Below are positions 38,875 through 46,752 of a stretch of 64,000 bases of DNA, one piece after another. Below the pieces are notes generated by a model. It searched no databases, was not told the DNA's origin, and saw nothing but the letters and a program-made list of their open reading frames with translations. Origin of the DNA: a virus. The number at the start of each line of letters is the position of its first letter. The stretch's first letter is position 1. The DNA lies in IMG/VR virus record IMGVR_UViG_3300025864_000001, positions 1-64,000 of that record, one strand, 5' to 3'. A program made the translations under genes and the position numbers.

Positions 38875-39117
38875 TTACCAGTTTGTAAATACTTTTTCAA
38901 AAGAATAATGGAAGAATACCATCATATAAAACACCTTCCATCCTATCCAACAAAGTATTTGATAGAAGAATAATCCAAGGACAGTAAAAATAGGCTTCCA
39001 TCCGAAACACCACCAATCAATCTCTGGGAACTGAGGTATAATTCTTTTTATTACCCACCATATCCCAATAATAGGGATGCACATCTTAATGATTTCAATT
39101 TTAACTGATTTTTCCAT
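38875..39117 (-). CDS. Small membrane protein, 80 residues
   Basis: Two hydrophobic helices: IEIIKMCIPIIGIWWVIKRI and a longer FTVLGLFFYQILCWIGWKVF. The protein overlaps the upstream gene at one base and is followed directly by the PolX-like gene. Function unknown. Confidence 0.55.
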   Translation of the reverse strand: MEKSVKIEIIKMCIPIIGIWWVIKRIIPQFPEIDWWCFGWKPIFTVLGLFFYQILCWIGWKVFYMMVFFHYSFEKVFTNW

Positions 39118-39509
39118 TATTTCTGTGAATTAATTGGTTTGATGTAGCAGGAATTATACTGCCATGTGCGGTTATCCTTGCCAAAATTACCCATCTCTCT
39201 TAAATCCCATGGACATTTGATCAAGCGTCCTGCCTTTGTAAGATTGGTGATGCTCCGTCTTACAGAATTAAGCAGTATCTTCTCCCCTTCGGACGTAAGT
39301 ATCTCATGTACCTTTGGTGGTGTGAACCGATATGCAAATCTCTTTTGGAAGAAATTCAAAACAATACCATTCTGCTTTGCTGCGTTCTCCCGCGCCTGGG
39401 GAAGTTGTTCTTCTGGCAATGGCACGGTGTCGTGGAATACAAGTTCCTGTTCTTTTGCAGGCGGTAATACCTCTGCTTTTCTTGGTGTGCGCTGATCAAA
39501 TAGTCCCAT
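39117..39509 (-). CDS. Winged-helix-like protein, 130 residues
   Basis: Residues about 60-115 (PPKVHEILTSEGEKILLNSVRRSITNLTKAGRL) look like a winged-helix DNA-binding domain with a recognition helix (VRRSITNLTKAG). The N-terminal 45 residues are Pro/Glu/Lys-rich. Possibly a replication or transcription accessory factor. Confidence 0.55.
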   Translation of the reverse strand: MGLFDQRTPRKAEVLPPAKEQELVFHDTVPLPEEQLPQARENAAKQNGIVLNFFQKRFAYRFTPPKVHEILTSEGEKILLNSVRRSITNLTKAGRLIKCPWDLREMGNFGKDNRTWQYNSCYIKPINSQK

Positions 39510-39533
39510 GTCTTTATGATTTTTAGGTGAATA

Positions 39534-39845
39534 TTAACCTCGCAAAACTGTTAAGCCCTCCAATCGTGGCCACCATTTAGCCTTGCCATCCTTAATAGTC
39601 TTGTTACCTTTCAGACAGAAATTTACGGTCAACCAATCACCGTCTTTCGACTGAAGTAACTGATTCATATTATTTTCTGCAAATTCAAACACCACTTCAT
39701 TTGAGTAGGTGCCTGAGAATACCTCCAGAACCAATATCCTGGATGCCTTGGTCTGTCCATTACGATTTGTGTATTGCTCCGGCTGCCCTACATGTAAGGC
39801 TTTGCCGCTTATTTCAAAGTTATTAACCTGCGAATTGTTTCCCAT
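39534..39845 (-). CDS. DUF3127 SSB-like OB-fold protein
   Basis: The 103-residue protein shows the DUF3127 pattern: ISGKALHVGQPEQYTNRNGQTKASRILVLE, then YSNEVVFEFAENN and LTVNFCLKG. DUF3127 is a Bacteroidetes family with an OB-like fold considered SSB-like. It sits between RecT and RusA-like genes, consistent with single-strand binding in recombination. Confidence 0.72.
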   Translation of the reverse strand: MGNNSQVNNFEISGKALHVGQPEQYTNRNGQTKASRILVLEVFSGTYSNEVVFEFAENNMNQLLQSKDGDWLTVNFCLKGNKTIKDGKAKWWPRLEGLTVLRG

Positions 39846-39849
39846 GATT

Positions 39850-40134
39850 TTAGTGTCTATATAGTTTTAAAACTTCATCCGTGCAGGGTACACATCTTCT
39901 GATATGTTCCTTATTAGTTACCTTATCTCCATGTTGCCTTATCCAGTCCTCGTCATGTTCATCCCAATGGCAGTAGATAGCCCAATCATCAATGTCACCC
40001 TTTTTAGCGACCCATCTTAATGTTCCTCCGCCACGAGTCATAAATAGTCCTTTTGGTGAATTTGGTAATACCCCTGTGGCAAATATCTCACCTCTTGGTA
40101 ATGCCTTAAATTGTTCTTCTGTTAGTTGTTTCAT
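39850..40134 (-). CDS. Hypothetical protein, 94 residues
   Basis: A 94-residue protein (MKQLTEEQFKALPRGEIFAT...) with FMTRGGGTLRWVAKKGDIDDW, followed by a C-terminal RRCVPCTDEVLKLY. Family not recognised. It lies five bases upstream of the DUF3127 gene stop/start and may be an accessory of recombination proteins. Confidence 0.55.
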   Translation of the reverse strand: MKQLTEEQFKALPRGEIFATGVLPNSPKGLFMTRGGGTLRWVAKKGDIDDWAIYCHWDEHDEDWIRQHGDKVTNKEHIRRCVPCTDEVLKLYRH

Positions 40135-40137
40135 TGA

Positions 40138-41055
40138 TTAATCTTTTAGATTATTAACAAAATCTTTTAACTCAGTTATATATTTGATTCGCTCGTTACC
40201 TTCCTGCTCAATAAGTTCTTTATGCAAGGTTTCATTAAAAATATCTTTTATGGCATCCTCACATAGTTTCATAAGTTGTTCGGGTTTTACAGCATCGAGT
40301 TCTACTTGGCCTAATCCGCTCCATTCCTTATCTCTTGAATCTCCAATATACCCGGTAGTCCCATTTTTTCTCTTTCCTATTTTATATTCTTTTGTTGGTG
40401 CAGGCGGTAAGTTCCATTCGACTACCTGCTCTTCCATTAATGCAATTCTCCTTACTTCAACATCTACCCCAAACCTTAAAAGATTAGCCTGAATACTTCG
40501 GGGGATGTCCTCACCAGAGGGATCGTAATCGCCAAAATAAAGGATTATAGGATTTTTATCTTGATAAACAGCATTATCAAATCTCTTATAAGTATCATGT
40601 AAGAAAGTCAGAGAAGGATATCCCTTACAAGCTCCGAGGGCTATTGACCATTTACTGCACATCTTTTGAAAAACTCCTTGTAATGCTTTCTTTTCAATAA
40701 ATATCTCAGGGTAATAAGGCTGATTCTCCCATCTGTTTTTATGGTAACTTGTCATCCATGCCTCAACCTGGTCGCATGCGTTCTCGATCTCTGATTCAAC
40801 CACCGTTTCCCTATATTCAGTATCTCCAACCATTTCACGGTCAAGGTCAGAGAATTGATCGAACGTAATCTTATCATCCCACCTGGCATCAATCATTGCA
40901 CCCACAACCCTTTTATAATGTTGTATGTCATTTGTCATGCCTCTGCCTACGAGTTGATAATGCAATCCGCGAAGTGTTAAAATTCCCTTTTCATACTGAT
41001 TGCAAATCTCAATAGAGTTTGTAATGATCCAATCTTTTGTAAAAATATCTTTCAT
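40138..41055 (-). CDS. Topoisomerase VI A-like TOPRIM protein
   Basis: From ATG 41055 (ATGA overlap with the RusA-like gene) the 305-residue protein has a wHTH-type start LTLRGLHYQLVGRGMTN (compare the LT-RQ-YY-L---G region of Spo11/TopVIA) and a TOPRIM domain: YPEIFIEKKALQGV (Glu121) and IILYFGDYDPSGEDI (Asp176, Asp178). Such phage proteins are known without a B-type subunit; no B-subunit gene was seen. They might nick or cut DNA to help replication or recombination. The catalytic Tyr is a candidate (Tyr33), not proven. Confidence 0.75.
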   Translation of the reverse strand: MKDIFTKDWIITNSIEICNQYEKGILTLRGLHYQLVGRGMTNDIQHYKRVVGAMIDARWDDKITFDQFSDLDREMVGDTEYRETVVESEIENACDQVEAWMTSYHKNRWENQPYYPEIFIEKKALQGVFQKMCSKWSIALGACKGYPSLTFLHDTYKRFDNAVYQDKNPIILYFGDYDPSGEDIPRSIQANLLRFGVDVEVRRIALMEEQVVEWNLPPAPTKEYKIGKRKNGTTGYIGDSRDKEWSGLGQVELDAVKPEQLMKLCEDAIKDIFNETLHKELIEQEGNERIKYITELKDFVNNLKD

Positions 41056-41468
41056 AGTGTCTGAATTAATATGTATGTCCGTGGTGACTCTGAATAAAGT
41101 TTCTCTGAGAATAGTCTGCATATCTGAGAATCATCTTTGTAGAATATGTGATTCATAGAATCTGTTGCAAATTTTACACAGTTATCCAAGTCTTTCTTAC
41201 AGGTATGGAACTCCGGTGCGGAATCCTTTAGCATGGAACTCTTTGCACCCGTGCCGTAATGACTATGAGGTCTGCCGAAATAGAATATGATGGTTATTCC
41301 TATAGGTCCCGTCAGTGGCTCCTTTGGTGCCTTCTCTTGAATCACTGAAAGAAAGTCATTCTTCTTATCCATTGAGGGATCGTAATTGCCACGAAAGTTA
41401 CCCTTATTCACTGTGCGGTGTCTCATCTGAGCATTTGGCTCTCCAAGCATTGTCAGTTCTATTTCCAT
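41052..41468 (-). CDS. RusA-like Holliday junction resolvase
   Basis: A 138-residue protein. The signature KKDLDNCVKFATDSMNHIFYKDDSQI is the RusA active-site region with three acidic residues (D-x-DN...D...DD). A length near 120-140 residues and a strand-rich N-terminus fit RusA. It resolves branched DNA made by recombination before packaging. It overlaps both neighbours and lies amid RecT, DUF3127 and YqaJ genes. Confidence 0.82.
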   Translation of the reverse strand: MEIELTMLGEPNAQMRHRTVNKGNFRGNYDPSMDKKNDFLSVIQEKAPKEPLTGPIGITIIFYFGRPHSHYGTGAKSSMLKDSAPEFHTCKKDLDNCVKFATDSMNHIFYKDDSQICRLFSEKLYSESPRTYILIQTL

Positions 41469-41707
41469 TATTTTTTTATTTCAGTTCCTAAAATTCTGAT
41501 TTGTGATGGATCGAACATTTCCAATTGTCCGGTCTTGTAGTGCTGGCAGATAGCTACACTATAATTCGCTACTGCTACCGTCCCATCGCCTCTGTCAATT
41601 ATCTCATGTCGTAATCCGAAGTGAAGTAAAAAGTATTTCTCTTTTACCATAATAGGATCTTCTTCGGTGTCCTCTTTTTGCCAACTTACTTCACAGAGTT
41701 CTCTCAT
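41468..41707 (-). CDS. Hypothetical protein, 79 residues
   Basis: A 79-residue beta-rich protein (EVSWQKEDTEEDPIMVKEKY, DGTVAVANYSVAICQHYKTG). Family not recognised. It is coupled to both neighbours. Confidence 0.55.
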   Translation of the reverse strand: MRELCEVSWQKEDTEEDPIMVKEKYFLLHFGLRHEIIDRGDGTVAVANYSVAICQHYKTGQLEMFDPSQIRILGTEIKK

Positions 41708-41958
41708 TTGATTATAATTTCATAGGTGAGTGACGTGTCCTCCGCAAGTTTCTTCAACTGCTGATACAAGGCATTACTGATAACCTTATCTTTTAACATC
41801 GTATGAAGAAACTCAGTACCAGGGAGTGGCTTAGTTGCTGATGTGTCCTTGATCTCATTCAGCGTCCTTGCACGCTTAATAAACAAGTCAATGAGTATCT
41901 TCCACTCATGCTTCATACTTGCCATTAACTTATTCTTACTGATGTTTATCGTCTCCAT
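41704..41958 (-). CDS. Hypothetical helical protein, 84 residues
   Basis: An 84-residue helical protein (METINISKNKLMASMKHEW). It overlaps the next gene by four bases. No family recognised. Confidence 0.55.
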   Translation of the reverse strand: METINISKNKLMASMKHEWKILIDLFIKRARTLNEIKDTSATKPLPGTEFLHTMLKDKVISNALYQQLKKLAEDTSLTYEIIIK

Positions 41959-42113
41959 TTTCTGCGTATTTCCCGCATCTTTTTATCAATTTCCTCTGCC
42001 AGTATTGGATTAATTGCATTAAATTCCAACATCCTGGCATGCTCTTGTCTTAAATCAGGATTCATTTTCATCATATAATCCCAATCGTCTGAAGTAAACT
42101 CAATCCTTTCCAT
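41946..42113 (-). CDS. Small acidic/basic protein, 55 residues
   Basis: The start at 42113 (MERIEFTSDDWDYMMKMNPD) overlaps the end of the NUMOD1-type gene by 14 bases; an upstream ATG at 42173 gives a 75-residue form with greater overlap and is less likely. Helical, ending RRKWRR. Confidence 0.5.
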   Translation of the reverse strand: MERIEFTSDDWDYMMKMNPDLRQEHARMLEFNAINPILAEEIDKKMREIRRKWRR

Positions 42114-42450
42114 TGTCTGCGTATTTCCAAATATGTCCTTCTTTTGTGTGCTTGTACCTTCCTGATAAAACATTCAGGATAGTAAGCTCTCCTCCTCTGT
42201 ACTTATGTTCATAGCCAACCGCTTTCCCCGCCTCTCTGATACTGTCATACTCACCTAACTTCTTCCCCTGTAATGAATATTGAACTATCTTTGTTTTATG
42301 GTGTGCCTGTGCCTCCTTAATGGTCTGTTCCCTGCATGCTGCCCATAATTGATTCATAAACTGTTTTGTCTGCTCGGCATCAACCGGATCAATAATCTCA
42401 AAGAGTTTCATATCCCTGACAATCCTGTTTATGATCAAGTCTTTCTCCAT
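42100..42450 (-). CDS. Solo NUMOD1-domain protein
   Basis: From ATG 42450 the 116-residue protein has an N-terminal helical part and a C-terminal NUMOD1-type module: KIVQYSLQGKKLGEYDSIRE, then AGKAVGYEHKYRG and KHTEGHIWKY-like KEGHIWKYA. NUMOD1 is a DNA-binding module normally attached to homing endonucleases. No HNH or GIY-YIG catalytic domain is visible, so this is a stand-alone module. It may be a remnant of a homing enzyme or a regulator. Confidence 0.7.
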   Translation of the reverse strand: MEKDLIINRIVRDMKLFEIIDPVDAEQTKQFMNQLWAACREQTIKEAQAHHKTKIVQYSLQGKKLGEYDSIREAGKAVGYEHKYRGGELTILNVLSGRYKHTKEGHIWKYADNGKD

Positions 42451-42457
42451 CCTATCC

Positions 42458-42760
42458 TTAATCAAATAAGATATTAGCACAAACCCATCCCATTAAGAAT
42501 GAAAACAACCACCAGTATCCAATAAATTCTGGACAATATAAAGATACAAGAACTGCTCCCCCTATGAGCAATATTAAAAATACGAGTATCACGCTTGTCA
42601 CAAAAAGTATTTTTTTGATTATACTTAAAACTCTTGTTTTTAATGGAATTTTTTCAATTCTATCCATTGAATAGCATGGCTCTATCAAAAAAGAGGATTG
42701 CGGATGGCTTACCCCGATTCTCTCGTAACGCAACTTATGTTCTTTGTACGTATCTTCCAT
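42458..42760 (-). CDS. Small two-span membrane protein
   Basis: From ATG 42760 the 100-residue protein is hydrophilic to about residue 45 and then has two transmembrane helices (KILFVTSVILVFLILLIGGA, WWLFSFLMGWVCANILF). Membrane location is clear; function is not. It might be a holin or part of the replication operon's envelope proteins. Confidence 0.6.
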   Translation of the reverse strand: MEDTYKEHKLRYERIGVSHPQSSFLIEPCYSMDRIEKIPLKTRVLSIIKKILFVTSVILVFLILLIGGAVLVSLYCPEFIGYWWLFSFLMGWVCANILFD

Positions 42761-42771
42761 TTTTCTTTGAT

Positions 42772-42999
42772 TTAGTTTATCTGTTTCGCAAACCAATATC
42801 TTACTTTAATCCAGAATAATCTTAATGCTGTAATAATCCAATATTTTGATACAGGGAAAAGATAAACAGTAATTTCGGCATATAGTACTCTATCTTTTCG
42901 ATCAACAACAAAGACTCTTTCTCCATTGGGGAATAAAACAATATCATTCTTCTCGATACTGTCGTCGGTTTTCTTTATTTCAAAACTTATTTTTCCCAT
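42772..42999 (-). CDS. Small protein with a KNDIVLFPNG motif
   Basis: The 75-residue protein has IEKNDIVLFPNGERVFVVDR in its N-terminal part and hydrophobic/aromatic C-terminal strands. The same layout, KNDVLLIPNGNGCWMVISN, occurs in the 112-residue protein at 48762-49100. Likely a small beta-domain paralogue. Function unknown. Confidence 0.55.
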   Translation of the reverse strand: MGKISFEIKKTDDSIEKNDIVLFPNGERVFVVDRKDRVLYAEITVYLFPVSKYWIITALRLFWIKVRYWFAKQIN

Positions 43000-43000
43000 G

Positions 43001-44104
43001 TTAGTAACATTCTAAGTTCAGTTTCTTAAACTCTGCCAGTAGTTGATCATCGCTTGGTTTCTCTTTGATGCGGTTATTAAATGTACGTGACTTTGCACCT
43101 TTGCGCTCTGACCATGTTGCACTTCCTAATCTTCCAAAATCAATCATTTCTGCTCCGGCAACGGTAAGTTCTTTTATCAAGGTGTTTTTCAATCCGCTTC
43201 TTTTTTCTTCTATCAATCCTGATATGCCATTGAGAACTTTATCCTGCTTACAGATGTCATAAAGACGCATATTACCCTCAATGGTGTCTCTTTCTTTAAG
43301 AAACTTTTCGCTCTGAAACTCTCGATATGCTTCCGTGGTGTCTGGCTCAGGTTCATGCTTTTGTATTTCAGCATCCCACTTCTCTACTTCAGAAATATTT
43401 CCTACCTTTTCTGCTTCGAGTTTTTTTATCTGTGCCTGTTTTCCGGGAATGACAAGTTTTTCCCAAAATGACTGAGTTATGTTTAAGATTTTTTCACATA
43501 GACCTTCATCACGGGTATATTTTTCAACAATAAATTCTGACCCGTCCTTTAGAATAGCTATTTCAGCATAATCACATTCGAGAATAATCATGTAAACATG
43601 TATCTGGATCAGATATGACAGGGGAATACCTCCCTCCCACATTTGCGAACTCCAATAGCTTAATGTCTTAATTTCAAGTACCGCCTCCGTCTTTAGAGGT
43701 TCCCCTGTGAGTAGGTTTATACCGCCCTTAATGTTCTGCACCCTGTCGAAAGAACCAAATAACCACGGATATTTTGGATTGACCACAAAACCATTTACGG
43801 CACGACAATCCCTGATGATCTTTTTATTCTTGTAGTTCTCAATCCACCCATCAGTAGTCCCATCATAATACTTCCAGAGTTCAGCAATATTGTCCTCCAT
43901 GTATCTTCCGAAGAACATCTTCGCATTATCAAAATGCCGTGGTTCAGTTGCGCCTATTTTTTCATAATAAGTTCGAGTTACGGTATCATAACGATTCAGC
44001 CCCAATACGGTTGCTGTCTCGCTTCCCCCAATACCTGATTCACGGTACTTAAACCATTCGGGGCTATGAGGAGGGATTCGTGTTATTTGTAAATCTGATC
44101 TCAT
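43001..44104 (-). CDS. YqaJ-family viral recombinase / exonuclease
   Basis: The 367-residue protein begins HSPEWFKYRESGIGGSETAT, the YqaJ start, and has EDNIAELWKYY (Glu), WLFGSFDRVQN (Asp) and EAVLEIKTLSYWS (E-x-K) in order: the D-E-x-K type nuclease site. It resects double-stranded ends so that RecT can anneal. It is near RecT (about 5 kb downstream) and RusA-like genes in the same operon. Confidence 0.85.
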   Translation of the reverse strand: MRSDLQITRIPPHSPEWFKYRESGIGGSETATVLGLNRYDTVTRTYYEKIGATEPRHFDNAKMFFGRYMEDNIAELWKYYDGTTDGWIENYKNKKIIRDCRAVNGFVVNPKYPWLFGSFDRVQNIKGGINLLTGEPLKTEAVLEIKTLSYWSSQMWEGGIPLSYLIQIHVYMIILECDYAEIAILKDGSEFIVEKYTRDEGLCEKILNITQSFWEKLVIPGKQAQIKKLEAEKVGNISEVEKWDAEIQKHEPEPDTTEAYREFQSEKFLKERDTIEGNMRLYDICKQDKVLNGISGLIEEKRSGLKNTLIKELTVAGAEMIDFGRLGSATWSERKGAKSRTFNNRIKEKPSDDQLLAEFKKLNLECY

Positions 44105-44105
44105 A

Positions 44106-44537
44106 TTATTTCATATTAAGTGCTGCCGGCGGTTTCATCCCTTCCAACCCAAGCGGTTTCAATTCATTGAATATTTCTAAAAATATCTCATTAAGCCAAT
44201 CTGCCTGACATGACATCAACTCCACTTCTTGCCTGCCTTCATTACTGATGTCTTTGTACCATTTGTCGTACACCTTTGACATCTTATCAACAAGTTGCTC
44301 ATGCTGTGTGCATAGCTTCAGTCCCTCATCGTAGAAAGTCTGGTAGTACACCTGCCATGCCTTGTAAGAGTCGTACCGTGCCTGTCCAGACTTCTTCTTG
44401 TCCTCACTATCCCATGCGTAGTTTGGGTCGTGCATTATCACTCTTGCCTCCTCTGTCTTGGCAATATGGGTGTCGAGAATCTTTTCTTTGAAGCCTTGTA
44501 GCTTGTTGGCAAAGGCATAATTATTGGCGTTGCTCAT
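44106..44537 (-). CDS. Hypothetical helical protein, 143 residues
   Basis: From ATG 44537 the protein starts MSNANNYAFANKLQGFKEKI and is almost entirely helical with many charged and aromatic residues (KAWQVYYQTFYDEGLKLC). No family recognised. It lies directly upstream of the YqaJ gene, a position often used by partner proteins. Confidence 0.6.
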   Translation of the reverse strand: MSNANNYAFANKLQGFKEKILDTHIAKTEEARVIMHDPNYAWDSEDKKKSGQARYDSYKAWQVYYQTFYDEGLKLCTQHEQLVDKMSKVYDKWYKDISNEGRQEVELMSCQADWLNEIFLEIFNELKPLGLEGMKPPAALNMK

Positions 44538-44539
44538 AA

Positions 44540-44770
44540 TTAAAATCCCCATCTTTTAAGGTTACGATCTTTTTCATCCTGTGTTAATTCTCTTCCGAAA
44601 AGCAATGCGAGATTTATTTCCTCCTGCATTGCATATTCCTGTCTTGCCAATTTAAAAAATTCAAGCGTCATCTCTTTGGCCTTTTCACGGATACGTGTGT
44701 TATAACTTGCTTCAGGAAAATGTTCATCAAGCAAATCGTCGATAAGCGGTTTCTGTTTTTCGTTGCTCAT
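44540..44770 (-). CDS. Hypothetical protein, 76 residues
   Basis: A 76-residue helical protein (MSNEKQKPLIDDLLDEHFPE). Unknown family. It ends two bases before the start of the 143-residue gene. Confidence 0.55.
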   Translation of the reverse strand: MSNEKQKPLIDDLLDEHFPEASYNTRIREKAKEMTLEFFKLARQEYAMQEEINLALLFGRELTQDEKDRNLKRWGF

Positions 44771-44781
44771 ATACTCCTTCT

Positions 44782-45141
44782 TTAAAATGTTATGTCAATT
44801 ATGGCAGGACTGACCCATTGCTTAAATAGTTCTTCTTGTTTTTCCGCTTCCCCTACTTCTAAAGGACAAGCATCTGAACTTCTTTGCCAAAATTCATAAA
44901 GAAGCTTACGGGGGTCTGAATCAAACGCTGATAGTCCTTCTGTCGTTACCTTGTGATGCTCAAGTTTGGAATAATTATCAACAAATCTTTGGAGCAAATC
45001 AAACCACGTTTGCGCTATATTGCCGTTGTCGTTTTCCAGAAGATAATTTAAGGCATCAATAACGGTTTCCTGTTCAGCCAATGATAATGGCATTACCTTC
45101 ATCCTTCGATCACTTGCATCATTAAATTTAATTTTATTCAT
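44782..45141 (-). CDS. Hypothetical protein, 119 residues
   Basis: A helical protein (LSLAEQETVIDALNYLLEND, LYEFWQRSSDACPL) with a possibly hydrophobic core. It overlaps the GroES-like gene by four bases, but no family is clear. Confidence 0.55.
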   Translation of the reverse strand: MNKIKFNDASDRRMKVMPLSLAEQETVIDALNYLLENDNGNIAQTWFDLLQRFVDNYSKLEHHKVTTEGLSAFDSDPRKLLYEFWQRSSDACPLEVGEAEKQEELFKQWVSPAIIDITF

Positions 45142-45404
45142 ATCTTTTCTTTTATGTAAAACAATCGGTGTTCATTGGTGATGAAAAAATCCTCGCCATC
45201 TATCGTGATGACATTGGCACTCCTGCGAGGGAAGTGTATTCTCTCCCCTACCTTCACGGTGTCACACTCACTGCCACAATCCTGCACTACACCCCATTCC
45301 GGTAACATCTCTACGGAGTTCTCTGGTATGATGAGCGTTCCTGTTTTTGTCCTCTCAGGTAGTTTGTCTGGCTTTATTAATACTGCGCTTCCGAGTACAA
45401 TCAT
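45138..45404 (-). CDS. GroES-like co-chaperonin (single domain)
   Basis: The 88-residue protein matches GroES in length and layout: VLIKPDKLPERTKTGTLIIP (N-terminal strand and mobile loop), WGVVQDCG, VGERIHFPR, and the C-terminal HRLFYIKE that resembles the E-D---I end of GroES. It would bind GroEL and assist capsid protein folding. A larger tandem homologue is at 13218-13913. Confidence 0.82.
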   Translation of the reverse strand: MIVLGSAVLIKPDKLPERTKTGTLIIPENSVEMLPEWGVVQDCGSECDTVKVGERIHFPRRSANVITIDGEDFFITNEHRLFYIKEKI

Positions 45405-45595
45405 GGTTTAGAATTTATATAAAGTAAATAAAATATGCGACCCAAAAGAGCACTGACTATAATTGCACCCAATACATAAGAATAAACTGATGCTATCATA
45501 TTAGAAATAGGCGGATTATAATTACTTTGAACAACACAGAATATCATAGGTGATATTAGTGTTAAGCACAAAACAATATACATGAAAATCTTCAT
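45401..45595 (-). CDS. Small two-span membrane protein (64 residues)
   Basis: Two hydrophobic helices (FMYIVLCLTLISPMIFCV, SYVLGAIIVSALLGRIFYLLY) fill the protein. Coupled to both neighbours. Function unknown. Confidence 0.55.
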   Translation of the reverse strand: MKIFMYIVLCLTLISPMIFCVVQSNYNPPISNMIASVYSYVLGAIIVSALLGRIFYLLYINSKP

Positions 45596-45801
45596 TACTT
45601 CTTATTTATCAAATAATTATATGCCTTAATAATATGGTCAGGAATTTCTTTTTTTAAATCCATTGCTTCCTGAATAGTAAGAATAAGACAATCAAGATTA
45701 ATAATAATATCTTCACCCTTTGGCAAATATTTTGATTTTTCTACATCAGAAAGTTTCTGCCATTCTTCAAATGACATTGGCTGAACAACGCTGTTTTTCA
45801 T
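45595..45801 (-). CDS. Hypothetical protein, 68 residues
   Basis: A 68-residue mostly helical protein (SFEEWQKLSDVEKSKYLPKG). Function unknown. It shares bases with both neighbours. Confidence 0.55.
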   Translation of the reverse strand: MKNSVVQPMSFEEWQKLSDVEKSKYLPKGEDIIINLDCLILTIQEAMDLKKEIPDHIIKAYNYLINKK

Positions 45802-46382
45802 TTTTTGCCTCCTTTCTTTTCTTCTTTTGGTGCAAAGGTTTTATCAATGAACTCTTCATTAGCACCCATTTGACTCCAAATTTCCGTTTTTTCGGAATCA
45901 ACGATCTCCCTGATAAGGCAAAGCCTCAATGAACCATCAATGTAGGTGTAGAAATAGAATCTGCCCTGATATGGAATCCTATACGTGTACTTCTCATCCA
46001 GAATCATGTCTTTTAAGCCTCTTTTAGCCTCAGCTGCGAGATTCTTGGCACGGTTAATAGTGAAGTCGTATGCCTCCTGTGAGTTCTTTAAAGTGGCCTT
46101 TGCGTTCGCCAGAGCAAGTTCTGCTGCTGATAGTTCCTTCTCATACACCGGCACAAGGTTTTCAAGGACATCCTGGTAGTCATCCCTGCATGTTTTCTTT
46201 TCAAAGGCATCCATATGGCGTGACACCGTCACTCCACGATTCAATGCTGTGAGATTTGAGCCAATAAATTTACCGGCTTCTTCAGGTGTTGCAAATTCAC
46301 CAAGGCTTTCTGGGATGTTTGTTCCGTCTTTACTGACGTTAAATTCGATGTTGTCTGGTCTGTAATCTTCGTTGTTTGTCAT
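45798..46382 (-). CDS. Hypothetical protein with a central coiled coil, 194 residues
   Basis: Residues about 65-120 contain a long helix with heptads (ELSAAELALANAKATLKNSQ). The N-terminal region is mixed and the C-terminus is Lys-rich. No family recognised. In the replication operon; may be a structural scaffold or nucleic-acid binding protein. Confidence 0.55.
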   Translation of the reverse strand: MTNNEDYRPDNIEFNVSKDGTNIPESLGEFATPEEAGKFIGSNLTALNRGVTVSRHMDAFEKKTCRDDYQDVLENLVPVYEKELSAAELALANAKATLKNSQEAYDFTINRAKNLAAEAKRGLKDMILDEKYTYRIPYQGRFYFYTYIDGSLRLCLIREIVDSEKTEIWSQMGANEEFIDKTFAPKEEKKGGKK

Positions 46383-46405
46383 GTCAAATAGTTTTATAGT
46401 TTATA

Positions 46406-46741
46406 TTAAAATGAGGTTACGCAAAATAAATCATAATGAGGAAGCATCTCTGTTTCTATGTCATACCGATCAGTCTTATTATTGTACCGGATAACCTTTC
46501 CGTTCTTAACCTTAAAAAGATGATGTACGTTTTTTGTTTTAAGTTTCAAACTACGTCCTTTGTTTAAATCATCCTGCGTTGCGTCAATATATCCTTTACG
46601 CCTGCCCCAAGGTAACTGTTTCTCGATACTCCGCTTATAATGATAAGCACATAGTCCGTCTTTATATTCAGGCTTCTGGCATTGCTCTGTTCCTACAACT
46701 CCCCAATTAGCCATTGATATTTTATTCTGTTTTGTACACAT
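46406..46741 (-). CDS. HNH/zinc-containing hypothetical protein, 111 residues
   Basis: The protein has Cys/His at VGTEQCQKPEYKDGLCAYHYKR, a zinc-finger-like C-x(8)-C-xx-H pattern, then basic and strand-like segments. Function unknown, probably nucleic-acid related. It follows the primase-helicase gene by 11 bases. Confidence 0.55.
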   Translation of the reverse strand: MCTKQNKISMANWGVVGTEQCQKPEYKDGLCAYHYKRSIEKQLPWGRRKGYIDATQDDLNKGRSLKLKTKNVHHLFKVKNGKVIRYNNKTDRYDIETEMLPHYDLFCVTSF

Positions 46742-46752
46742 ATTATTATATT

